Source: Anaerolineae bacterium (GTDB lineage: Bacteria > Chloroflexota > Anaerolineae > UBA4142). From it: a stretch of 19,775 nucleotides of DNA. Below are positions 14,453 through 19,775 of the stretch, piece by piece; position 1 is the stretch's first letter, and each line of letters starts with the position of its first letter. The translations under genes and the position numbers were made by a program. The notes below the pieces were generated by a model. That model was not told where the DNA came from. It did no database searches and saw nothing but the letters and a program-made list of their open reading frames with translations. The DNA is taken from assembly GCA_026417715.1 (NCBI GenBank), contig JAOACU010000014.1, positions 1 through 19,775 on the forward strand. Direction: 5' to 3'.

Positions 14453-15538
14453 TCATTTCCCGCGAATAAATTCCTCCACCATTTCGCGCGCCTTGTCGTC
14501 GGGAATTTGTTTGGGTGGCGATTTCATAAAGTACGCACTCGGCGCAACAATAGCGCCCTTGAGTCCGCGATCGAGCGCGATCTTGGCACAACGCACCGCG
14601 TCAATCACCACACCCGCGCTGTTCGGTGAATCCCACACTTCGAGTTTGAGTTCGATGTTGAGTGGCACATCGCCAAACGTCGTGCCTTCCATTCGGATAT
14701 AGCACCACTTGCGGTCGGTAAGCCAAGGCACGTAATCGCTGGGACCGACGTGCACATTGTCTTCGGGCAATTCGTGACCCAGCATCGAGGTCACTGCATT
14801 TGTCTTGGAAATCTTTTTCGATTCCAGACGTTCGCGTTCGAGCATATTCAAAAAGTCGGTGTTGCCCCCAAAGTTAAGTTGATACGTGCGATCCAAACGC
14901 ACACCGCGATCCTCGAACAAACGCGCGAGAACGCGATGGGTAATCGTCGCGCCCACTTGGGATTTGATGTCGTCGCCAATGACAGGCAAGCCGCGCTCTT
15001 CAAAACGCTTTTGCCAATATTTTTCGCGCGCGATGAAAACAGGAATGCAGTTGACGAACGCGCATCCCGCGTCGAGAACTTGTTCGACGTACCACTTGGT
15101 CGCCTCTTCCGAACCGACGGGCAAATAGTTGACCACCACATCGGTTTTGGTGGCTTTGAGAATGCCCACCACATCGTCCGTCGGTCCAGGGGCTTTTTCG
15201 ATGATCTTGGACAAGTACTTGCCCAGACCATCGTGCGTCATTCCGCGATGCACTTTGACGCCGGTGAGCGGCACATCGGTAAACTTGTAGGTGTTGTTGG
15301 GCTTGGTAAAGATCGCTTCTGCCAAATCCTTGCCGACCTTGTTCTTGTCAATGTCGAACGCGGCGACGATTTCAATGTCGCCGACGTGATAGCCGCCCAA
15401 GTTGACGTGCATCAAACCCGGTACTTTGGTGTCCACAGGTGCGTCTTGGTAATAGTGCACGCCTTGAACGAAACTACTGGCGCAGTTGCCCACGCCGATA
15501 ATCGCCACGCGTACTTTGCGACTTTTTTGTTTTGGCAC
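14453..15538 (-). CDS. ino1: Inositol-3-phosphate synthase (myo-inositol-1-phosphate synthase)
   Basis: NAD-dependent isomerase turning glucose 6-phosphate into inositol 3-phosphate, the first step to inositol lipids, compatible solutes or mycothiol-like thiols. 361 residues, the shorter bacterial/archaeal type. Visible: the NAD site AIIGVGNCASS (13-23), FDIDKNKVGKDL, VVNYLPVGSEEATKWY (135-150), VIGDDIKSQVGATITHR (186-202), LNFGGNTDFLNM (221-232), KKISKT and CYIRMEGTTFGDVPLNIELKLEVWDSPNSAGVV split across the C-terminal half. The frame extends to 15586, but GTG at 15538 with AAGGAGG six bases upstream is clearly the start. Regulation may involve the hairpin at 15581-15612. Confidence 0.95.
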   Translation of the reverse strand: MPKQKSRKVRVAIIGVGNCASSFVQGVHYYQDAPVDTKVPGLMHVNLGGYHVGDIEIVAAFDIDKNKVGKDLAEAIFTKPNNTYKFTDVPLTGVKVHRGMTHDGLGKYLSKIIEKAPGPTDDVVGILKATKTDVVVNYLPVGSEEATKWYVEQVLDAGCAFVNCIPVFIAREKYWQKRFEERGLPVIGDDIKSQVGATITHRVLARLFEDRGVRLDRTYQLNFGGNTDFLNMLERERLESKKISKTNAVTSMLGHELPEDNVHVGPSDYVPWLTDRKWCYIRMEGTTFGDVPLNIELKLEVWDSPNSAGVVIDAVRCAKIALDRGLKGAIVAPSAYFMKSPPKQIPDDKAREMVEEFIRGK

Positions 15539-15580
15539 GCCAATCCTCCTTGTATGAATGATGTATTTTGTCGAACAGAC

Positions 15581-15612
15581 CAACACGGCACAATCCCTCG
15601 TGTGCCGTGTTG
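15581..15612 (-). terminator. 12-bp hairpin between mgsA and ino1
   Basis: Perfect arms 15581-15592 (CAACACGGCACA) and 15601-15612 (TGTGCCGTGTTG) around an 8-base loop. It lies 13 bases beyond the mgsA stop on the minus strand, a terminator position, though no T tract follows. It could also attenuate ino1. Confidence 0.65.
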
Positions 15613-15625
15613 CTCCCCTGCTGTC

Positions 15626-16108
15626 CTAATCCATCACGCGCATCGCGCGCTCGATGTGTCGCGTGTAATCGGGCAAAAGACGTTCGTACGGTTGGGACAT
15701 CAACGGCGAAGAGATGATGAAATCGGCGGACGCGCGATTGCACGCGACGGGAATGTTCCACACCACCGCGATTCGCAACAACGCTTTGACATCGGGATCG
15801 TGCGGTAGCGGTTCGAGTGGGTCCCAAAAGAAAATCAAAAAATCAATTTCACCTTCCGCGATTTTCGCGCCGATTTGTTGATCCCCGCCGAGTGGACCGC
15901 TTTGCAACTTGATAATGTCCAGTCCCAACTCTTTCTCCAAGAGCGCGCCCGTCGTGCCCGTTGCGTAGAGGATGTGTTGCGCGAGTGTGCCGCGATTGAA
16001 CTTTGCCCACTCGAGCAAATCGCGCTTTTTGTTGTCGTGTGCCACGAGCGCAATCTTGCGTTTGACGACAGGCGGCGCATCGGTTGACGATTTTACTCGC
16101 GCGTCCAT
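15626..16108 (-). CDS. mgsA: Methylglyoxal synthase
   Basis: Converts dihydroxyacetone phosphate to methylglyoxal and phosphate, a glycolytic bypass that relieves sugar-phosphate stress and restores free phosphate. 160 residues. Visible: KIALVAHDNKK with His24 and Asp25, ATGTTGALLE with the phosphate-binding threonines (49-58), SGPLGGDQQIGAKI with catalytic Asp76, FFWDPLEPLPHDPDVKALLR with His103, and NIPVACNRASADFIISS. The start overlaps the last 16 bases of the nicotinate phosphoribosyltransferase gene, so translation is probably coupled. The first ~15 residues are not conserved. A hairpin follows. Confidence 0.97.
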   Translation of the reverse strand: MDARVKSSTDAPPVVKRKIALVAHDNKKRDLLEWAKFNRGTLAQHILYATGTTGALLEKELGLDIIKLQSGPLGGDQQIGAKIAEGEIDFLIFFWDPLEPLPHDPDVKALLRIAVVWNIPVACNRASADFIISSPLMSQPYERLLPDYTRHIERAMRVMD

Positions 16109-17091
16109 AGTTTCAAACGTGGATTTTCAGTGATGCCCGGAATGCGTCCGCGCTTGGCAATCGGTTTGCCGTCCACTTCTTTGATGTCGCCGGTGAAATC
16201 AATCGGCGGCGCGGCACTGATCGCGCTACCCACACCATAGCCATCCACCGGCGCGCCTTCGCGCTTGAACAGTTCGATGCGTTCGAGATCGAGTCCGCCG
16301 CTCACGAAAATTTTGACGCGCGTAAAACCGGCTTGATCGAGCCGCGCGCGAATTTCTTTGACGAGGTCAGGTGTCACGCGCCCGCGTTCCGCCGGCGTAT
16401 CGAGACGCACGCCCCACAAGCGATCGCCGAACACGCGCGCGACGCGCAATGCTTCTTCGGCTTCGTCGTGGAACGTGTCCACGAGTGCGATGCGATTCAC
16501 TTCAGGTGGCATCCACTTGTCGAACGCTTCGACCGCGCGCACCGTATCGCCGAAAATTAGAATCAAAGCGTGGGGCATCGTGCCTGCGGGTTGCTTGCCT
16601 GCCAATCGCGCGCCGAGTGGTGTCGCGCACGTGACGCACCCGCCAATAATCGCGGCGTACTCCATCTGTGCGGAGACGTTGGGATGAATGTGTCGCGCGC
16701 CGAACGAAATGACCGGCACGGGCGCCGCCGCTTCGACGATGCGACGCGCGGCGGTTGCCCAACCACTGTGCGATGCCAAGATGCCGAGTAGCGCGGTTTC
16801 GTACAAACCAAACGTCGAATAGCGCGCGCGAATGCGGAGCACCACTTCTTTGCGATTCATCGGCGCGCCTTCGTCGAGATACCACACTTGCGCGTCGGGT
16901 GGCAACACGCGCGCCAAGAGTGCCAGGGCTTCGCGCATCCCACACAGAATCCCGTCGCGACCCGGAAAAATTTCCATCGTCACGACGGGATCGAGACCTT
17001 CGCGCGCCAGAATATCGCGCGCGCGTTGAAAGTAAATGTCGGCGTTGTCGCCGCGCAAGGTTTCGTCAGTGATGCTGGAGAATGGATTCAT
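16093..17091 (-). CDS. pncB: Nicotinate phosphoribosyltransferase family protein
   Basis: Type II phosphoribosyltransferase fold, about 332 residues; forms nicotinate mononucleotide from nicotinate and PRPP (Preiss-Handler NAD salvage). Visible: FGLYETALLGILASHSGWATAA (94-115), FGARHIHPNVSAQMEYAA (130-147), GTMPHALILIFGDTV with His174, VDTFHDEAEEAL, GVRLDTPAERGR, FVSGGLDLERI (262-272) and YGVGSAIS (285-292). It is shorter than E. coli PncB and resembles the compact bacterial/archaeal group. ATG at 17091 with GAGG seven bases upstream is preferred over a TTG one codon earlier. The upstream neighbour is nicotinamidase-like, giving a coherent nicotinamide-to-NaMN pair; mgsA overlaps its end. Confidence 0.92.
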   Translation of the reverse strand: MNPFSSITDETLRGDNADIYFQRARDILAREGLDPVVTMEIFPGRDGILCGMREALALLARVLPPDAQVWYLDEGAPMNRKEVVLRIRARYSTFGLYETALLGILASHSGWATAARRIVEAAAPVPVISFGARHIHPNVSAQMEYAAIIGGCVTCATPLGARLAGKQPAGTMPHALILIFGDTVRAVEAFDKWMPPEVNRIALVDTFHDEAEEALRVARVFGDRLWGVRLDTPAERGRVTPDLVKEIRARLDQAGFTRVKIFVSGGLDLERIELFKREGAPVDGYGVGSAISAAPPIDFTGDIKEVDGKPIAKRGRIPGITENPRLKLWTRE

Positions 17092-17114
17092 CAATGCGCC
17101 TCAACGTCCAGAAT

Positions 17115-17147
17115 AAACCTGTGAGGTCTGCAAGACCTCACAGGTTT
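17115..17147 (-). terminator. Repeat family I: 15-bp hairpin containing the pncA-like stop codon
   Basis: Arms 17115-17129 and 17133-17147 pair perfectly with a 3-base loop; the arm reads AAACCTGTGAGGTCT. The TGA stop of the nicotinamidase-like gene (17138-17140) is inside the stem. The transcript would continue into pncB unless this terminates or attenuates. Similar palindromes are common as dispersed repeats in environmental bacterial genomes (from memory, not searched). Confidence 0.85.
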
Positions 17148-18172
17148 TGGAGACCTTGCCACGTGTTCAAAGGATCGGTTGAGCGAACGATGTGCATTCC
17201 CGCGTCGGCAAAGTGTTGGAACGCGGCATCGGCTTCGGCGGTATAGTCGAGTGCGCCGGGGACGACCACAGGCGAAGTGCAATCTTCTAGCAAGTACACT
17301 TTGCGCGCCAGTTTTTCATCGCGCGCGCGAATATCGTCGAGCAAGTCCGCAATCGTCCAGGCGACGCAATGACTCTTGGCTTCGCCCGCGATAATCACCG
17401 CATCGAACGTTTCGAGTTTCTGGAAAATTTTTTCGTCCTTGAGTGCAAGGGGCTTGCCATCGTAGCCGATTTCGACTTCGGGTCCCAAGACCGAATAGTG
17501 TTCGGTGAGTGGCGCGTTGCCTTTGACGTGAAAATCGGGTTGGCTATAGCGCGCGATGCTGTGAAAGAACACGGCTTCTTCAAACGCCGATACGAGCGCG
17601 TGCCCAATGCCGCCGAGCATCGCGTGGTAGGGCCAGATGGTGAGCGCGTACTTGCCGCTCTGTTCGAGTTGACGCGTGTAATGCTCCAGATGTCGTTGTC
17701 CTTCTTCAACGCTGATGCCCAACGATGCGGCAATGGCGGGATTGATGCGCCATTCGCCGCGTTGCACTTGCTCGGCAGTGACGAGTGTGAATGGTGCAGG
17801 GTGTTCGCCGCGTGCGTTCACGAGAAAGAGCGCGTGAAAAATCTGCGCGGCTTGGTGTGTGTCCATCGTCGGAACGATTTGTGTAATGTGCGCGAGATTG
17901 CGATAGATGAACTCACACAAGCGGCGCGTATCGTCCAACGCGCCAGTACCCGAACGTCCACCTACGTACAACTCAAAGTCGGGCAAGCAAAAGGTGTTTT
18001 GCACATCAACGACGATGAGACAGATGCGAAACGCATCGTTCGCGGCAGGTTCGATGTGATGTTGCCGTGCCCACTCGCGCGCTTGTGCCGCGCGCTCTTG
18101 GTACGGCACACGCCACACTGCGTTGATGCGCATCGCGTCCAAGTGCGTGGGTAAGGGTAATTCGCGGAACAT
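17138..18172 (-). CDS. Isochorismatase-family hydrolase, probable nicotinamidase, with large insertion
   Basis: 344 residues against about 200 for a standard nicotinamidase. The catalytic set is present: Asp56 in CLIVVDVQNTFC, metal-site Asp104 and His106 in PTMDTHQ, His183 in IWPYHAM, and nucleophile Cys269 in GEAKSHCVAWT. The lysine of the triad may be Lys217 (FHVKGN). Extra sequence lies at the N-terminus (1-48) and between about 112 and 175, and another insertion follows around 205-255. Nicotinamidase activity (nicotinamide to nicotinate) is inferred from the adjacent pncB. The start has AAGGAGG ten bases upstream, immediately after the phoU stop. It could instead be another ureide or amide hydrolase of the same fold. 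Confidence 0.85.
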   Translation of the reverse strand: MFRELPLPTHLDAMRINAVWRVPYQERAAQAREWARQHHIEPAANDAFRICLIVVDVQNTFCLPDFELYVGGRSGTGALDDTRRLCEFIYRNLAHITQIVPTMDTHQAAQIFHALFLVNARGEHPAPFTLVTAEQVQRGEWRINPAIAASLGISVEEGQRHLEHYTRQLEQSGKYALTIWPYHAMLGGIGHALVSAFEEAVFFHSIARYSQPDFHVKGNAPLTEHYSVLGPEVEIGYDGKPLALKDEKIFQKLETFDAVIIAGEAKSHCVAWTIADLLDDIRARDEKLARKVYLLEDCTSPVVVPGALDYTAEADAAFQHFADAGMHIVRSTDPLNTWQGLQNL

Positions 18173-18188
18173 CGTTGTTCTGCCTCCT

Positions 18189-18866
18189 TCACTTGGCGAC
18201 GGGTGATGGTTCGACGTTCAACTCTTCCAATTGTCCGGTGACCGCGTAAATCACGCGTTCACCAATGTTGGTGACACGATCACCGATGCGTTCGAGGTTG
18301 TGCGCGGCAAAGAGCAAGTTGAGCGCGCGTGTGACCGTGCGCGCGTCTTCGATGACAAATGTCAACAATTCACGAAAGACTTGTTTGTAGAGGTTGTCCA
18401 ATTCATCGTCGCGCAAACACACCGCGCGCGCGGCGAGCGCATCGCGCCGCGCAAACGCATCGAGCGATTGCGTGAGCATACTTTGGCAAATGTCCGCCAT
18501 ACGCGGAATATCAATCAACGGTTTGAGGAGCGGTTCATTGCCCATATGCAACACGATTTCGGCAAGATTCTTGGCGTGATCGGCGATGCGTTCGAGTTCG
18601 ATCGCAATCATCAAGCACGCGATAATTTCGCGCAAGTCGCTAGCGAGCGGTTGTTGCGTAGCGATGAGTTCGTACGACTGTTCTTCGATTTGATAGCGAA
18701 TGCGATTAATTTCGGTATCGCGCGCAATGAGTGCTTGCGCCATTGCGCGATCGCGCGTCTTGAGGGCTTCTAATCCTTCGGCAATCGTCTGGTTGGTGCG
18801 CGCGCCGAGTTCGAGTAACGTGGTCTTGAGAGCACCGAGTTGTCGCTCAAAAGTATCGCGTGGCAT
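18189..18866 (-). CDS. phoU: Phosphate signalling complex protein PhoU
   Basis: All-helical PhoU, 225 residues, made of two three-helix repeats. Each repeat carries the metal-binding motif: ELERIADHAKNLAE (90-103) and NLERIGDRVTNIGE (190-203). PhoU normally damps the PhoR/PhoB response and restrains the Pst transporter at high phosphate. No pst, phoR or phoB gene is in the window. The start at 18866 has AAAGGAG three bases upstream. The stop is 16 bases from the nicotinamidase-like start, so they are likely cotranscribed. The region upstream is entirely repeat DNA. Confidence 0.96.
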   Translation of the reverse strand: MPRDTFERQLGALKTTLLELGARTNQTIAEGLEALKTRDRAMAQALIARDTEINRIRYQIEEQSYELIATQQPLASDLREIIACLMIAIELERIADHAKNLAEIVLHMGNEPLLKPLIDIPRMADICQSMLTQSLDAFARRDALAARAVCLRDDELDNLYKQVFRELLTFVIEDARTVTRALNLLFAAHNLERIGDRVTNIGERVIYAVTGQLEELNVEPSPVAK

Positions 18867-18878
18867 AGTCTCCTTTCA

Positions 18879-19018
18879 CAATGAGCCAATGAGCCAATTG
18901 CCCAATGAGCCAAAACGCTTCGCTCAATGAGCCAATGAGCCAAAACGCTGCGCTCAATGAGCCAATGAGCCAAAACGCTGCGCTCAATGAGCCAATGAGC
19001 CAATTACCCAATGAGCCA
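18879..19018. repeat. Repeat family F2: 30-bp tandem units plus CAATGAGCC words
   Basis: Iterated CAATGAGCCAATGAGCC words with three near-identical 30-base units (about 18915-18996), each containing the insert AAAACGCTKCGCT. Complementary words (TTGGCTCATTGG) follow at 19054-19091, so the block as a whole is self-complementary like F1. It occupies the divergent spacer between phoU and the UDP-sugar dehydratase gene. Confidence 0.9.
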
Positions 19019-19023
19019 AATTT

Positions 19024-19054
19024 CTTTCGTCTTTCGTCCTCCGTCCTTCGTCCT
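19024..19054. repeat. Repeat family A3: TTTCGTC / CTTCGTC words nested in family F
   Basis: About 30 bases of the same TTCGTC words as A1 and A2, located exactly between the two complementary parts of the family F block, that is, in its loop. Confidence 0.8.
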
Positions 19055-19091
19055 TTTGGCTCATTGGTTCATTGGTAAATTGGCTCATTGA
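19054..19091. repeat. Repeat family F2, complementary arm
   Basis: TTGGCTCATTGGTTCATTGG and a further TTGGCTCATTG are complements of the CAATGAGCC words at 18879-19018. The arm ends five bases before the start codon at 19097. Confidence 0.85.
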
Positions 19092-19096
19092 CACAA

Positions 19097-19775
19097 ATGT
19101 TCACCAACAAAACCCTCCTCATCACTGGCGGCACTGGCACCTTTGGTAACGCCGTGCTCAAACGATTTCTCGATACCGACATCGCCGAAATCCGCGTCTT
19201 TTCGCGCGACGAAAAGAAACAGCACGATATGCGGCTGGCGTACAACAACCGCAAACTGAAATTCTACATCGGCGATGTACGCCGCGCGGAAAGTTTGCTC
19301 GATGCGATGGTCGGCGTGGATTTTGTCTTTCACGCCGCCGCGCTCAAACAAGTGCCGTCGTGCGAATTCTACCCAATGGAAGCGCTGATGACGAATGCTG
19401 TTGGCGCGGAGAACGTGATGAACGCGGCGATTGCCGCAGGTGTCCAGCGCGTCGTTCTCCTCAGCACCGACAAAGCCGCCTATCCCATCAACGCAATGGG
19501 CATCTCCAAAGCGATGATGGAAAAGTTGGCGATTGCCAAAGCGCGCGTCGCCGCCGAGCGCGGTTGCACGATCGTTATCACGCGCTATGGGAACGTGATG
19601 GCATCGCGCGGCTCGGTAATTCCACTCTTCATCGAGCAAATCCGCGCGGGCAAACCACTCACCGTCACCGATCCACAAATGACGCGCTTTATGATGAGCA
19701 TTGAAGATGCGGTGAATTTGGTCCTCTATGCTTTTGAACACGGGGATGCTGGAGACTCTGTCTCTTATACACATC
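19097..19775 (+). CDS. UDP-GlcNAc 4,6-dehydratase-like SDR (CapE/WbjB/PseB type), 3'-truncated
   Basis: Extended SDR of polysaccharide biosynthesis, about 220 genuine residues before the contig ends. Visible: GGTGTFG (11-17), FYIGDVRR, FHAAALKQVPSCEFYPMEA (78-96), LSTDKAAYPINAMGISKAMM (122-141) with Lys126 and Met134-xxx-Lys138, RYGNVMASRGSVIPLF and the TDPQMTRFMMS segment. Methionine replacing the SDR tyrosine is, as I recall, characteristic of CapE-like enzymes, which start UDP-L-FucNAc or related sugar synthesis. No Shine-Dalgarno precedes the ATG; the upstream DNA is repeat. The last 18 bases are adapter, so the codons after Asp220 are artificial. Confidence 0.92.
   Translation, partial: MFTNKTLLITGGTGTFGNAVLKRFLDTDIAEIRVFSRDEKKQHDMRLAYNNRKLKFYIGDVRRAESLLDAMVGVDFVFHAAALKQVPSCEFYPMEALMTNAVGAENVMNAAIAAGVQRVVLLSTDKAAYPINAMGISKAMMEKLAIAKARVAAERGCTIVITRYGNVMASRGSVIPLFIEQIRAGKPLTVTDPQMTRFMMSIEDAVNLVLYAFEHGDAGDSVSYTH
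19758..19775. other. Nextera/Tn5 mosaic-end adapter remnant (contamination)
   Basis: CTGTCTCTTATACACATC is 18 of the 19 bases of the Tn5 mosaic end used in Nextera libraries, ending exactly at the contig edge. It should be trimmed; genomic sequence ends at about 19757. Confidence 0.97.

Noticed and set aside
14750..15808. Long plus-strand open frame opposite ino1 and mgsA
   Set aside because: No recognisable domain; antisense to two clear enzymes.
18770..19003. Minus-strand frame of repeated LIERSVLAHW decapeptides
   Set aside because: It merely translates the 30-bp tandem repeat (a multiple of three keeps the frame open) and overlaps the phoU start.
18879..19018. CRISPR array
   Set aside because: The 30-base units adjoin directly without unique spacers and no cas gene is present.
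19758..19775. Natural Tn5/IS50 end
   Set aside because: Exact match to the library mosaic end at the contig edge with no transposase; adapter is the simpler explanation.

Overview
The window is a stretch of a bacterial chromosome, probably Chloroflexota and possibly Anaerolineae-like. That placement is an inference from four things: a secreted protein with a Thr/Pro-rich stalk, the enzyme mix (SelA, archaeal-type ATP-dependent DNA ligase, Ino1, MgsA, Uma2), strong use of GCG and CGC codons, and many short self-complementary repeats between genes. No rRNA or phylogenetic marker settles it. The right-hand end is artificial: the last 18 bases match the Nextera/Tn5 mosaic-end adapter, so this is the end of an assembled contig.

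Layout. Bases 1-6663 read on the minus strand: a frameshifted and truncated PatB/MalY C-S lyase, SelA, an MBL-fold hydrolase, an alpha/beta hydrolase, a small DUF6788-like Cys protein, methenyl-THF cyclohydrolase, an NAD-dependent sugar epimerase, and a membrane-anchored extracellular protein translationally coupled to the epimerase. Back-to-back sigma70-type promoters at 6672-6735 switch the direction. Bases 6885-11547 read on the plus strand: a Uma2 nuclease, UvrB and an ATP-dependent DNA ligase, the last two forming a DNA-repair pair. Bases 11642-18866 read on the minus strand: tRNA-Arg(CCT), N-acyl-D-amino-acid deacylase, a zincin-like peptidase, an arsenate reductase/LMW phosphatase, inositol-3-phosphate synthase, methylglyoxal synthase, nicotinate phosphoribosyltransferase, a large nicotinamidase-like hydrolase and PhoU. 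A CapE/WbjB-type UDP-sugar 4,6-dehydratase begins at 19097 on the plus strand and runs off the contig.

How the genes work together. The nicotinamidase-like protein and the nicotinate phosphoribosyltransferase form an NAD-salvage pair, and mgsA overlaps the end of the latter. UvrB makes the damage complex in excision repair and the ligase could seal the final nick. The epimerase and the CapE-like enzyme point to envelope or exopolysaccharide nucleotide sugars.

The most unusual feature is the intergenic DNA. Nearly every spacer holds a self-complementary or tandem repeat from one of about ten unrelated word families. In seven genes the stop codon itself lies inside the repeat or hairpin (2036, 3525, 3973, 11545, 13582, 13986 and 17138). 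These elements may serve as terminators or 3'-end stabilisers, and perhaps spread by inserting at gene ends.
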